A DNA stretch of 27,832 bases from Marinomonas sp. CT5 (GCF_018336975.1 NZ_CP025572.1:709452-737283), one strand, 5' to 3'; shown: positions 1-8,852, counted from the first letter of the stretch. Numbers and translations: made by a program. The notes: generated by a model from the sequence alone, not told the origin.

Positions 1-162
1 CGAGCGAAAGTCGAGCACCCGTTTAGAATACTGAAATGCCAGTTTGGGTTCCGCAAAGTCGTCTACAAAGGCCTGTCTAAAAATGACAACAAACTCGCCG
101 TGCTGTTTGCACTTGGAAATTTGTTACGAGTAGATCAGATGATACGTTCTGCACGGGGTTAA
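1..162 (+). CDS. IS5-type transposase, C-terminal end (5' partial)
   Basis: The frame is open from the first base and ends at TAA 160-162. It encodes a typical IS5/IS4-like DDE transposase tail: [14 protein letters not shown], where the E fits the last catalytic acid, then [16 protein letters not shown] and a basic end. The gene begins before the window, so I cannot tell whether it is intact. A diverged second copy of the last 30 or so codons lies at 13170-13259. A hairpin follows 16 bases after the stop, and an IS30 remnant begins around 223, which gives the approximate right limit of the element. Family assignment is by motif recognition only. Confidence 0.8.
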   Translation, partial: RAKVEHPFRILKCQFGFRKVVYKGLSKNDNKLAVLFALGNLLRVDQMIRSARG

Positions 163-178
163 TCCGTCCAAATAACGG

Positions 179-205
179 TTGTAAGGTGCTTGAAGTACCT
201 TACAA
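179..205 (+). terminator. Hairpin after the IS5-type transposase
   Basis: Arms TTGTAAGGT (179-187) and ACCTTACAA (197-205) are perfectly complementary, and the inner bases can pair further (CTT with AAG). No clear T-run follows, so termination is inferred, not shown. A different hairpin occupies the same relative place after the related transposase tail at 13259. Confidence 0.4.
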
Positions 206-222
206 GTGGGTTAAGTGGTGAT

Positions 223-530
223 TAAATGTCGCTTCTGAGGAAATACTGTCACAAGCTGAAAGTCAGCTAAAAATTGTCTTACTTGTTCGTATGTTCCCTA
301 ACAGACCATTAAAGTTTTCATTTAAACCGCACTCCCAGAGTCATAGGGATTAGCAAAATACACATCGGTATTGAGTTTCTGGGCGATACTTTTGTGGGCA
401 TAGAGTTCCGTTCCATTATCTGCAGTGATTGTATGTATGTGACGATGATAACACCACAGCATATTACCGACAGCTCGACAGACTTCTTCGGTGTTTTTTG
501 AGGGATAATCCCTCGAAAAATAACAGCAGC
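223..530 (-). pseudogene. IS30-family transposase remnant
   Basis: Read on the minus strand, about 508 to 345 gives a continuous stretch including NTEEVCRAVGNMLW and then HTITADNGTELYAHKSIAQK and LNTDVYFANPY, a typical IS30 DDE core with the DNG motif and the downstream VYFA(N/H)PY block. At about 343 the frame slips. The next frame carries WECGLNENFNGLL, the usual following IS30 motif. About 50 bases (250-298) that do not belong then intervene, and QYFLRSDI resumes as the expected (R)QYFPKxSDI. The N-terminal HTH half is absent. The remnant is dead: frameshift, foreign insert, and truncation at both sides. It lies between the IS5 tail and the end of the permease gene. Confidence 0.75.
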
Positions 531-582
531 CAAAAGTAAAATTTTCTCGTACTTTAAACGCAGCAGTTTCACTCGCCGGATT

Positions 583-2307
583 TTACGTGAAAGGAAAGAT
601 AATCGGAGTCAATATCAATACACCAATACTATATAGCACAGTGATAGGTAATCCTGCTTTGATAAAGTCAGACACTCGGTAGTGTCCAAGCGAAAACACC
701 ATGAGATGGGTTTGATAGCCAAACGGGGTCAAAAAACAGGCGCTTGCTCCATAGGCAACCGCGAGAATAAACGGAGTAGGATCTGCGCCAAAGCTATTGG
801 CTACACTTAGTGCAATGGGAAAGGCTAAAGCAGCCGCAGCATTATTGGTGACGGTTTCCGTTAGTAACAAAGTCAGAAAGAAAATGCTGATAAAAGCGAT
901 ATAAACATTGGCAGAGCTGACATATTCTTTGAAAAAGTCAGCAATTAGCCCTCCCGCAGCAGAATGTTCAACGCCATAGGCAATGGCTAAAGCCGAGCCG
1001 ATGACCATGACTAGCTCAAATGGGAAGCGATTGCGCAACTCGGAAGTGGTTGTTAGGCCAGTAACAAGACAAACCCCTAACAAGATCAAAAGGCCCTGAA
1101 GCAAAGGTAGTAACCCCATGGCAGAAGCAACGATGGCGGAGATAAAGCCACTAATTACTATGATACTGGTGATTAGGTTCAGCTGAGTGCTTTGGTTTCT
1201 TTCACTAAGTAAATGAAAATTGCGATCAACGGCGCGGTTGTTATTAAAATCATGCCCTACCGCCAACAGTAGACTGTCTCCAACTTTTATCGGGATTCGC
1301 CCCAGCTGGCCTTGTAAGCGTTTATTGCCGCGCCGTATTCCCACTACTCCGGCATCAAACATGGCCCTGAAGTCAATTTCTTGCAGTGTGCTATTCGCGA
1401 TATCTGCATCACTGGTTACGACAGCTTCAACGAGATTGCTCCCCATTAAGTCATCGACACGTTCACCTAGCACAGAAAGCCCTGGAAAGCGCTGTAAAGT
1501 CTGTACTTTGGTGATTTCACCAGTAAAAATTAGGATGTCTCCGGCTGTTAGTACCTCATCAGGATGTACTGGGGAAATTAACTTGCCTTGACGTTCCAGT
1601 TCCAACAGAAACAAGCCATCTAGTTTACGTAATTGATTGGTTTCAATGTCGTGACCAACCATAGGTGAATCTTTATCTAATTCTGCGGTTAGAAAATAGG
1701 ATTGTTCCTCAGTGATTTCTTGCTGATGATTCGGTAAAAAATGGCTGATGATCAAAATACCAGCAAGACACAGCAGGGCTACAGGTATGCCAACCCAAGC
1801 GAAGCTGAACATACTAAACTCCTCTAGTCCCGCATTTACCGCAAAAGAGTTAACGACTAAGTTTGTGGAAGTTCCGACTAATGTGGTGATGCCACCTAGT
1901 ACCGATGCATAAGACAAGGGAATTAATAAGCGCGAAGGGGCGACATGTTGTTGCCGCATAATGCTGTTCAATAGCGAGGAAACGACCGCCGTATTGTTTA
2001 AAAATGCGGATAGTAACGCACTGCTAGTAACTATTCTGAGGCGTGACTGCGCTTCACGTCGATGTAAGAGAAATTCAGCCATGCGATGAAATAAGGGGGA
2101 TTTTTCTAGTACTCCGGAAATAAGAATGAGTAGCACTAGAGTTGCTAGAGCTGAGTTTGTATATCCCTGCAAAAAAGTATTGATCGGCACCAAATCAAAC
2201 AGTAGGTAAAGCGCCGCTAGCACGGTGAATGCGGTGGCTGGGCGTATACTGGTTTTCACCAACGTGATCAGTAGCACTGCTATCGACAATAAAACAATTA
2301 TTCCCAC
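583..2307 (-). CDS. SLC13-family anion (probably sulfate) permease with TrkA-C domains
   Basis: This 574-residue inner-membrane protein is predicted to import a divalent anion. Hydrophobic helices fill residues 1-190 and 375-574. Between them lie two RCK_C/TrkA-C type cytoplasmic domains, about 205-285 (ending GDILIFTGE) and 290-370 (ending VGDSLLLAVG). Family signatures are the SLC13/ArsB-like NNTAVV and GTSTNLVVNS in the first half and TNNAAAALAFPIA with a PFGYQTHLMV loop in the second. The start is GTG with GGAG about 10 bases upstream; no better ATG is near. It is transcribed away from the cysDNC genes. In many gammaproteobacteria SLC13/TrkA-C permeases accompany cysDNC, so sulfate is the likely substrate by context. 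Selectivity cannot be read from sequence. Confidence 0.88.
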   Translation of the reverse strand: MGIIVLLSIAVLLITLVKTSIRPATAFTVLAALYLLFDLVPINTFLQGYTNSALATLVLLILISGVLEKSPLFHRMAEFLLHRREAQSRLRIVTSSALLSAFLNNTAVVSSLLNSIMRQQHVAPSRLLIPLSYASVLGGITTLVGTSTNLVVNSFAVNAGLEEFSMFSFAWVGIPVALLCLAGILIISHFLPNHQQEITEEQSYFLTAELDKDSPMVGHDIETNQLRKLDGLFLLELERQGKLISPVHPDEVLTAGDILIFTGEITKVQTLQRFPGLSVLGERVDDLMGSNLVEAVVTSDADIANSTLQEIDFRAMFDAGVVGIRRGNKRLQGQLGRIPIKVGDSLLLAVGHDFNNNRAVDRNFHLLSERNQSTQLNLITSIIVISGFISAIVASAMGLLPLLQGLLILLGVCLVTGLTTTSELRNRFPFELVMVIGSALAIAYGVEHSAAGGLIADFFKEYVSSANVYIAFISIFFLTLLLTETVTNNAAAALAFPIALSVANSFGADPTPFILAVAYGASACFLTPFGYQTHLMVFSLGHYRVSDFIKAGLPITVLYSIGVLILTPIIFPFT

Positions 2308-2345
2308 CTTGGGTTCGCTCCGTTGAAATTGGCAAAGGAAGTGGC

Positions 2346-2375
2346 ATTTTATGTCGATTTTTCATAAACTGTCGA
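2346..2375 (-). promoter_or_regulatory. Candidate promoter for the permease, with a repeated TGTCGAT
   Basis: On the minus strand TCGACA (2375-2370; 5 of 6 to the -35 consensus) and TAAAAT (2351-2346; 5 of 6 to the -10) are 18 bases apart. The plus-strand heptamer TGTCGAT occurs twice, at 2352-2358 and 2370-2376, one copy on the -35 and one just inside the -10, which could be a regulator site. The rest of the divergent spacer to 2471 is very AT-rich (about 2395-2458). I see no clear plus-strand promoter in it beyond many AT-rich hexamers. Confidence 0.35.
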
Positions 2376-2471
2376 TACTTTTAGTTCATGTTATCATATA
2401 AATTTATAAATAATTTTTTATAAAACAATAATTTAACGTATATTTTTGATTAAATAGGTTTCTGCCATATT

Positions 2472-3197
2472 ATGCTCGATAAAAGTAAAGTCGAGGCGGT
2501 CAAGCTGCGTTTGGCAGGAAGCCCGCTGCAGCAGATCTGTCTCACCACTGGGTTATCAGCACCCACTGTGCTCAAGGCGATGAGTCAATTTGAGTTATAT
2601 GGTTGGCAAGGGTTGCAGAATAGAAAAGGTGGTCGCCCGAAGCGTAATACTAGCAATCTAGGAGAGCAGGTGAGTGCTACACTACTGAAGTGCGAAGGTC
2701 AGTGGCTTAATCGTGCCCGTTGGGCGTCGCGACTTAGTGAGCAGATGCAAAAGCAGATAAACGATCGTAGTGCCATGCGATATTTGCAAGACGCCGGTTT
2801 GGTGATGCCAGTATATAGCTGGCGACAATTGATTACTAAATCAGCCCAATCGAAATGGTCCCATCGTCTAAGCAAATTATATCAGGATAGGGGCATCAAG
2901 CTGGCTCCGACCATCGCTTACTGCAAAGAGATAGCGATCAATAAGCAGCGCTTTTTTGTACTAGTGTTGCAAGGCGAGAGAAAGAGAGTGCTCTGGCAAG
3001 TGAATCGAGACTGGCCAAACGTTGGTTGGTTAAGGCAAGCGTTACAAGAGCTTGAGCATAACAAACCGCGTCATGTATTGATGGTGGGGTTATACACAAC
3101 TTCTACAGCTACAGCGGGTATGGCAACAGAGCTGGCGAGTATTGGCATAAAGCTGCTTATTCCCTATCCCGAAGAAACAAAATTACCGTGGTATTAG
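2472..3197 (+). CDS. HTH protein resembling a catalytically dead IS630 transposase; candidate regulator of cysDNC
   Basis: The protein has 241 residues. Residues 5-50 form a homeodomain-like helix-turn-helix (LQQICLTTGLSAPTVLKAM), followed by the basic linker KGGRPKR. Residues 66-114 look like the IS630 winged-helix domain (WLNRARWASRLSEQM, then SAMRYLQDAGL). The last 80 residues follow the layout of the DDE_3 core. FFVLVLQGERKRVLW sits where the second strands lie, HVLMVGLYTTS where IS630 enzymes have the catalytic LVLDNAxxH, and GIKLLIPYPEETKLPW where they have GIxLLxLPPYSPxLNPxE. The expected acidic residues are missing. It is open, 46 bases before cysD on the same strand, and divergent from the permease, so a DNA-binding regulator of sulfate assimilation is a reasonable inference. 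An inactivated passenger is the alternative. Confidence 0.7.
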   Translation: MLDKSKVEAVKLRLAGSPLQQICLTTGLSAPTVLKAMSQFELYGWQGLQNRKGGRPKRNTSNLGEQVSATLLKCEGQWLNRARWASRLSEQMQKQINDRSAMRYLQDAGLVMPVYSWRQLITKSAQSKWSHRLSKLYQDRGIKLAPTIAYCKEIAINKQRFFVLVLQGERKRVLWQVNRDWPNVGWLRQALQELEHNKPRHVLMVGLYTTSTATAGMATELASIGIKLLIPYPEETKLPWY

Positions 3198-3243
3198 CAC
3201 AAGCAGTCGCCACCCTTTGAATACGATAACAAGAGGATAGGAT

Positions 3244-4146
3244 ATGTCTTCATTGACACACTTAAAACGATTGGAAGCGGAAAGCATTCATATTATGCGG
3301 GAAGTCGTTGCCGAAGCAGAGAACCCCGTCATGCTGTACTCGATCGGGAAAGACAGTGCCGTCATGCTGCATTTGGCAATGAAAGCCTTCGCGCCGTCAC
3401 TACCTCCATTTCCATTGCTGCATGTAGATACCCGTTGGAAATTCCAAGAAATGTACAAGTTTCGTGATGAAGTGACGAAACAATTGGGCTTGGAGCTGCT
3501 TGTTCATGTCAACCCTGAAGGTGTTGAAAAGAATATAAACCCGTTTGATCATGGATCAGCCTTACACACTGACATTATGAAAACCGAAGGCCTAAAACAA
3601 GCGTTAAATCAGTATGGTTTTGATGTGGCTTTTGGTGGTGCCCGTCGTGATGAAGAGAAGTCTCGCGCTAAAGAACGTGTCTTTTCTTTCCGTACTACTG
3701 ATCACCGCTGGGATCCGAAAAGCCAGCGTCCGGAATTATGGAAGCTCTACAACGTCCGAAAACACAAAGGGGAGAGTATTAGAGTCTTCCCGCTGTCTAA
3801 CTGGACAGAGCTCGATATTTGGCAATATATCTATTTAGAAGATATCCCATTGGTACCGCTTTACTATTCAGCCGTCCGTCCAGTTGTAGAGCGTAATGGC
3901 ACACTTATCATGGTGGATGATGAACGCATGCCATTGCGAGAAGGGGAAGTGCCAATGCTGAAAAATGTACGTTTCAGGACACTCGGGTGTTACCCGCTAA
4001 CCGGAGCCGTGGAGTCAGCCGCAGCAACCCTGCCAGAAATTATTCAGGAAATGCTCCTGACGAAAACATCAGAACGCCAGGGTCGCGTCATTGACCATGA
4101 CTCCGCTGCATCTATGGAGAAGAAAAAACAAGAGGGGTACTTCTAA
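3244..4146 (+). CDS. cysD: Sulfate adenylyltransferase subunit 2
   Basis: The 300-residue small subunit of ATP sulfurylase forms adenosine 5'-phosphosulfate from ATP and sulfate with CysN. The PP-loop variant SIGKDS is at residues 33-38. Other family blocks are [12 protein letters not shown], the arginine-rich [15 protein letters not shown], and the [12 protein letters not shown] segment. The C-terminal [14 protein letters not shown] and [10 protein letters not shown] are as in E. coli CysD, and the length is normal. The ribosome site AAGAGGATAGG lies just before the ATG. The stop TAA (4144-4146) shares its last A with the ATG of cysNC, so the two are translationally coupled. Assignment is secure by motif and by order. 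Confidence 0.97.
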   Translation: MSSLTHLKRLEAESIHIMREVVAEAENPVMLYSIGKDSAVMLHLAMKAFAPSLPPFPLLHVDTRWKFQEMYKFRDEVTKQLGLELLVHVNPEGVEKNINPFDHGSALHTDIMKTEGLKQALNQYGFDVAFGGARRDEEKSRAKERVFSFRTTDHRWDPKSQRPELWKLYNVRKHKGESIRVFPLSNWTELDIWQYIYLEDIPLVPLYYSAVRPVVERNGTLIMVDDERMPLREGEVPMLKNVRFRTLGCYPLTGAVESAAATLPEIIQEMLLTKTSERQGRVIDHDSAASMEKKKQEGYF

Positions 4147-6056
4147 TGGCGCATTTATCAGATCTAATTGAAACGGATATCGAACAGTACCTAAAGCAGC
4201 ATGAAAACAAAGGACTGCTGCGTTTTATTACCTGTGGTAGTGTGGATGATGGCAAAAGTACGCTAATCGGGCGCCTGTTGTTTGATTCTAAAATGCTTTT
4301 CGAAGATCAGCTTTTAGCCATGGAAGCGGATTCCAAAAAATATGGCACTCAAGGAGAGGAGATTGATTTCGCCTTGCTAGTAGATGGTTTGGCGGCAGAG
4401 CGTGAACAAGGCATTACCATCGATGTAGCCTATCGCTTTTTCTCTACGGATCGCCGCAAATTTATCGTGGCAGACACACCTGGGCACGAGCAATACACCC
4501 GTAACATGGTCACCGGAGCTTCAACGGCAGATGCGGCGATTCTTATGGTTGATGCTCGTAAAGGTATTCTCACGCAAACTCGTCGTCATAGCTTCCTAAT
4601 GTCACTGATCGGTATCCGTAAAATCGTGGTAGCCATTAACAAAATGGATTTGATGGGCTATTCCGAAAAAGTATTCAATCAAATACGAGACGACTACCGA
4701 GAATTTACAAAAGACCTGGTTTTTGACGAAGTGGTCTTTATTCCTATGTCTGCGCTCAAAGGTGACAATATCACCGCCCACAGTGAATCTACGCCTTGGT
4801 ATCAGGGGACTACTCTGATGGGCTTCCTAGAAACTGTCGAAGTGGATGAAGATCGCTTGCAGAGTTCGCCTTTCCGTATGCCTGTGCAGTGGGTAAACCG
4901 TCCTAACCTAGATTTTCGCGGTTTCTCTGGCACCATCGCAAGTGGTGTGATTCGTCCTGGGGATGAGATTCGTGTCCAGCCTTCCGGTAATACTAGCACG
5001 GTTGCGTCCATCTACACCTATGATTGTGATTTAGATGAGGCAGTGGCTGGGCAATCAGTCACGCTCACTTTTAGTGATGAAATTGATTGTTCCCGCGGTG
5101 ATGTGATCTCTACAGTGGAGCAGCCAGCCCAAACAGCACAGCAATTTGAAGTCACTATCGTTTGGATGCACGAAGAACCACTGCTACCAGGTCGCCCCTA
5201 TCTAATGAAAGTCGGTGCACAAACGGTGATGGCGACGGTTACGGATATTAAATACCAAGTCAACGTGAACACGCTGGAGCATACTGCTGCTAAAAAACTA
5301 GAGCTAAATGGTATTGGTGTTTGTACCGTGAGCCTAAACAAGCCAATTGCTTATGATGCTTACAAAGACAATCAAGATACCGGTGGCTTTATCCTCATTG
5401 ACCGTATGAGCAACAACACTATCGCTGCGGGTATTATTCATTTTGCTCTGCGTCGTAGCCAAAACATTCATATGCAACATATGGATGTTGATAAGCAAGC
5501 TCGGGCTCAAGCCAAGGGGCAGAAACCTTCTATCCTTTGGATGACAGGGTTATCAGGGGCAGGCAAATCTACCATTGCCAATCTAGTGGAGAAAAAGCTT
5601 CACACCATGGGTGCGCATACCTACTTGCTAGATGGTGACAATGTGCGCCATGGTTTGAACAAAGATCTTGGCTTCACTGATGGTGATCGGGTAGAAAATA
5701 TCCGTCGCGTTGCGGAAGTAGCGAAACTAATGGTCGATGCAGGGTTGATTGTCATCACAGCATTTATCTCCCCATTCCGCTCTGAGCGTGCCATGGCTCG
5801 GGAGCTTGTTGCAGAAGGTGAGTTCCTAGAAGTTTTCATTAATACACCACTCAATGTGGCGGAAGACCGTGATCCAAAAGGCTTGTATAAAAAGGCTCGT
5901 CGTGGTGAGTTGAAAAACTTTACTGGTATTGATTCGGCTTACGAAGTGCCAGAGCAACCAGAAATAACGTTGGACACTACCAAACTGTCTGCCGAGCAAG
6001 CGGCGGATCAAGTGGTGAAATACCTGATTGACAATGGAATGGTGCATAGTACCTAA
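4146..6056 (+). CDS. cysNC: Fused sulfate adenylyltransferase subunit 1 / adenylylsulfate kinase
   Basis: This 636-residue bifunctional enzyme has a GTPase subunit of ATP sulfurylase (about 1-455) followed by APS kinase (about 460-636). The first half carries the P-loop GSVDDGKS (31-38), the switch block [27 protein letters not shown] and NKMD, then two EF-Tu-like beta-barrel domains. The second half carries the P-loop GLSGAGKST (468-476), [18 protein letters not shown] with the conserved Ser at about 542, and [13 protein letters not shown]. Product flow is sulfate to APS to PAPS. It overlaps cysD by one base and is followed 17 bases later by cysQ. No PAPS reductase or sulfotransferase lies in the window, so where the PAPS goes cannot be decided here. 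Confidence 0.97.
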   Translation: MAHLSDLIETDIEQYLKQHENKGLLRFITCGSVDDGKSTLIGRLLFDSKMLFEDQLLAMEADSKKYGTQGEEIDFALLVDGLAAEREQGITIDVAYRFFSTDRRKFIVADTPGHEQYTRNMVTGASTADAAILMVDARKGILTQTRRHSFLMSLIGIRKIVVAINKMDLMGYSEKVFNQIRDDYREFTKDLVFDEVVFIPMSALKGDNITAHSESTPWYQGTTLMGFLETVEVDEDRLQSSPFRMPVQWVNRPNLDFRGFSGTIASGVIRPGDEIRVQPSGNTSTVASIYTYDCDLDEAVAGQSVTLTFSDEIDCSRGDVISTVEQPAQTAQQFEVTIVWMHEEPLLPGRPYLMKVGAQTVMATVTDIKYQVNVNTLEHTAAKKLELNGIGVCTVSLNKPIAYDAYKDNQDTGGFILIDRMSNNTIAAGIIHFALRRSQNIHMQHMDVDKQARAQAKGQKPSILWMTGLSGAGKSTIANLVEKKLHTMGAHTYLLDGDNVRHGLNKDLGFTDGDRVENIRRVAEVAKLMVDAGLIVITAFISPFRSERAMARELVAEGEFLEVFINTPLNVAEDRDPKGLYKKARRGELKNFTGIDSAYEVPEQPEITLDTTKLSAEQAADQVVKYLIDNGMVHST

Positions 6057-6073
6057 AGAAAATGGAGACAAGA

Positions 6074-6877
6074 ATGGATAATCAACAACTGGCAGAGCTA
6101 CTGCCCGTCGTAGAGCAGATCGCTTTGAATGCCGGTAGCTGCATTATGGAGATCTATCAGCGCGACTTTGAGGTGGATTTCAAGGCGGATGAGTCGCCAT
6201 TAACAGAGGCTGATACAGCTGCTAATACGGTTATTGTCAAACAATTGCAGCAACTGACGCCGCATATTCCAATATTATCGGAGGAGGCCGTCGAAGCTTT
6301 TAAAGGTCCGAATGCAAAGGGCTTGTATTGGGCAGTGGATCCACTAGATGGCACTAAAGAGTTTATCAAACGTAATGGCGAGTTTACTGTAAACATTGCC
6401 TTGATAGAGATGGGCGTACCAATACTTGGAGTAGTTTATGCCCCAGTACTGGAGACGTCCTATGTGGCAGCTCGGGGGTTGGGAGCATTCAAAGCTGATA
6501 AGCAAATGAGGGCGTCTATCCAAGTGAATGAAGGTGCTACATTGCAAACTAATCTTAAAGTAGTCGGCAGTCGCTCACATGTGAGCGAGGAGATGCAAGA
6601 GTGGCTCTGTAAGTTGACTAACTATGAAATGGTTTCCATGGGCAGCTCATTAAAATTATGTCTAGTTGCTGAGGGTGCGGCAGACCTGTATCCACGTATT
6701 GGTTTGACGAGCTTATGGGATACCGCAGCAGCCCACGCAGTGGTTTTACAGGCAGGAGGTGTCGTCGCAGATACCCAAGGTAACGCGCTCTCTTATAGCA
6801 ACCCAGAAACAGTGTTGAATCCCTATTTTTTAGTAGGGAACCTTAAGTTAATTAACTTGCTTTGTTTGTTGGAATGA
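6074..6877 (+). CDS. cysQ: 3'(2'),5'-bisphosphate nucleotidase (PAP phosphatase)
   Basis: The 267-residue inositol-monophosphatase-fold enzyme removes the 3'-phosphate of PAP, the by-product of PAPS use. Metal-binding motifs are ILSEEA (E70, E71), AVDPLDGTKEF (D89, D92) and the late LWDTAAAHAVVLQAGG block. An in-frame ATG at 6062 would add four residues. I prefer 6074 because GGAG (6064-6067) lies six bases before it and MDNQQLAELL fits the family N-terminus. Place and strand make it the last gene of the cysD-cysNC-cysQ operon. I see no clear intrinsic terminator before the IS110 remnant. E. coli CysQ is slightly shorter (246 residues). Confidence 0.94.
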   Translation: MDNQQLAELLPVVEQIALNAGSCIMEIYQRDFEVDFKADESPLTEADTAANTVIVKQLQQLTPHIPILSEEAVEAFKGPNAKGLYWAVDPLDGTKEFIKRNGEFTVNIALIEMGVPILGVVYAPVLETSYVAARGLGAFKADKQMRASIQVNEGATLQTNLKVVGSRSHVSEEMQEWLCKLTNYEMVSMGSSLKLCLVAEGAADLYPRIGLTSLWDTAAAHAVVLQAGGVVADTQGNALSYSNPETVLNPYFLVGNLKLINLLCLLE

Positions 6878-7049
6878 GTATGTGCATTATCGGCGGATTA
6901 AACTATCTCAGCTGCTGATCAATAAGTTGCAGGATAAATAGCCGGTGCCTCATGTCAAATAGCGTTGAGGGACTGGGATGGTCTTCCCCAATCTCGTATA
7001 TTGCGCCATATTAAAGGTGGGTTAATCAATTGAGTAGCGAGAGTCCACT

Positions 7050-8046
7050 ATGAAAAGTATGCGTATCGGCTTGGATTTAGCAAAAAATGTCTTTAAGGTG
7101 TTTGCTGTTGATCAGGATGAAAAGGTATTACTAAGGACGACCATTAAACGCTCCAAGGCACTCGAATTCTTCGTTCAACAAGAACCTTGCATCGTTGGTA
7201 TGGAGAGTTTTTTTTGGGGGGGCACACTGAGCAAGGGGGCTTCATAAACTGGGTAATGAGGTTCGTATGATGGCTCCACAGTTTGTTGCCCCTTACCGTA
7301 AAGGTGAGAAGAATGATCGCAATGATGTTGAAGCAATATTCGAGGCTGCGGGAAGGCCCCATATGCGTTTTGTTTCGATTAAGGGCGAAGAGCACAAGCC
7401 ATTTAACGATTTATCGCGCACGCTCATTACTAGTGGCAGAGAGAGTTGCTTTGGTCAATCAGTTTCGTGAATCCCTGGCTGAATATGGCATTGTTATGCT
7501 GCAAGGTAGGTTCCAAGTTAGATCGAAATTACCAGAGATCCTGGAAGATGGCGAATACACACTACCTTATTTGGCGAGAGAGGTTTTCTCTGATCAATGT
7601 CGTAGATTGTGTGAGCTGGATCGAGTGATAGGCGATTATGATCAGAAGATTTCGTCGTTGTCTAAATCACAGGAAGTCACTCGGCGTAAGTTGGAAATTG
7701 AAGGAGTCGGACCGATTGCTGCGACTGCTATCGTTGCCTCTGCTGGCGATCTTCATGACTTTAAGAATGGTTGTCAATTTGCTGCCTAGCTAGGCTTTGT
7801 TCCGCGGCAATGCTCTTTAGGCGGTAAACAACGACAAGGTCGCAGAACGAAATGCGGAGAAACGCTTTTGGTTCATGGGGCCCGAGCCGTGATCCGGTTT
7901 TTTTTAGTGGCGTGAGGAGTCGATGGGTGAAGTTCCTGATATAACGCAGGGGGTGGAGCTGCGGTAGCTTAGTAGCAAAACATGCACGAATAATTTGGCC
8001 GATGATATCGAAAGAGACAAACTATCAATTGGTACCAGTGGTTTAA
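7050..8046 (+). pseudogene. IS110-family transposase, broken
   Basis: The gene starts MRIGLDLAKNVFKVFAVD, the RuvC-like DEDD start of IS110 enzymes, with GMES as the next acidic block. A T8/G7 homopolymer tract (about 7206-7221) shifts the frame. The next frame continues MMAPQFVAPYRKG and KNDRNDVEAIFEAAGRPHMR. A second slip near 7430 leads to LLVAERVALVNQFRESLAEYG, then IEGVGPIAATAIVASAGD. At 7787-7789 TAG replaces the Trp codon of AAWLG(F/L)VPRQ. Beyond it LGFVPRQCSLGGKQRQGR and LLVHGARAV are readable. The final KHARIIWPMISKETNYQ ends at TAA 8044-8046. There are at least two frameshifts and one nonsense codon, plus a lost few residues. The sequence after the stop to about 8200 resembles the usual IS110 right flank, but I cannot fix the ends. 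Confidence 0.88.
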
Positions 8047-8512
8047 GTTTTAGAGATAGAGAGATACGAGGTTAGGAACAGAATTGCGAGAGTTGGTTTG
8101 ATGGCATAACTGGTTGAACCGACGCCAGAACCTGAGTTCACATGGGGTCTTTGAGGCCGATAAGGAAATGAGAGGTTGACGGGGATGCCCTATGAGTGGC
8201 GGCCTAGTTTTTATTGGACCGTTACAGGGCACTCTTGCTTTTTAATCAATCTCTTCAGTGTCTGTTTGGTGTTGTTGTTTCTGTGCGACAAAAGTGCTTA
8301 ACAAAAAAGGGCAATAATTCCGTTATCCCCCAAAAAGGCGGGATATCTGTTTATGTGTTGGGTTTTGCTTGTAATGGGTGGGTGGCAGTTTCTAAACAAG
8401 GAGGGCTTAATTATTGTCAATCTCGAAAACTACTTAAAACCCAATGGATGGCTCAAGTTTTCGTGATGTTCCGTTTCATCGTTCCTCTAGCTCGCAAAGG
8501 ATTAATGTGCCT

Positions 8513-8549
8513 CAGTGTAGTGAGGCTTGCTAACGGGGGATTAGTAATG
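8513..8549 (+). promoter_or_regulatory. Possible degenerate JUMPstart-like element
   Basis: The stretch begins CAGTG, continues with TG, GGCTTGCTAA, GGGG, and ends TTAGTAATG. It lines up with gaps to the 39-base JUMPstart found before O-antigen and capsule operons (CAGTG...GCTGTTAA...GGGGCGGTAGCGTG). The ops core that recruits RfaH is poorly matched. Position, about 300 bases before the first gene of a polysaccharide operon and on its strand, is right. A chance match is possible, and the better promoter candidate lies downstream. Confidence 0.25.
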
Positions 8550-8692
8550 GTATTGATTTCTTCCCAATTAAATGTCACTTAGAGGACGTTATGTTCACTT
8601 CTTGTTAAGCGTAACCTACGCTCATTTTTACTAGCATTGATATAGATGACTGGCATCCTTTAGAAAAAATCTAATAATTTTAAAAGCACACT

Positions 8693-8739
8693 CTTTGCAT
8701 AATACAAAGGGTTACATTATTATTGTTCACCAAATGAAC
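8693..8739 (+). promoter_or_regulatory. Candidate promoter and operator of the polysaccharide operon
   Basis: A -10-like TATTAT (8718-8723; 5 of 6) lies 17 bases after TTGCAT (8695-8700; weak, 3 of 6). Two small inverted repeats bracket it. CTTTG...CAAAG (8693-8697 and 8705-8709) is on and after the -35. GTTCA...TGAAC (8725-8729 and 8735-8739) lies where transcription would begin. That arrangement fits repression by a winged-helix protein such as the one encoded next, but no binding motif for that family is known to me. Confidence 0.35.
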
Positions 8740-8852
8740 GTGTTGAAAAAACAAGATAAACACATGAAAGGTTTCTATTTATTTTTTAATAAGCTCTGCC
8801 TCTTTAAGTGTCTCTTATCATCGTTGTCGCACATCTTATATAAGGTGTTTCT

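Larger units (their letters stand above)
8047..8852. other. Gene-poor stretch between the IS110 remnant and the EPS regulator
   Basis: The first 150-180 bases look like the non-coding right end of an IS110 element. The rest contains no open frame I can recognise. A 122-codon open frame at 8214-8582 has no recognisable domain and an odd composition. The second half turns AT-rich towards the polysaccharide operon and holds the regulatory candidates listed separately (8513-8549 and 8693-8739). Confidence 0.6.

Noticed and set aside
318..572. 84-codon minus-strand open frame
   Set aside because: The real signal in this stretch is the IS30 transposase in another frame of the same strand.
7206..7221. 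T8/G7 tract as a programmed frameshift in the IS110 transposase
   Set aside because: The gene has a second frameshift and a nonsense codon further on, so decay or sequencing error is simpler than programmed frameshifting, which is also not usual for IS110.
8214..8582. 122-codon plus-strand open frame after the IS110 remnant
   Set aside because: No recognisable domain, no good ribosome site, unusual composition, and it lies in the IS flank and leader; treated as chance.
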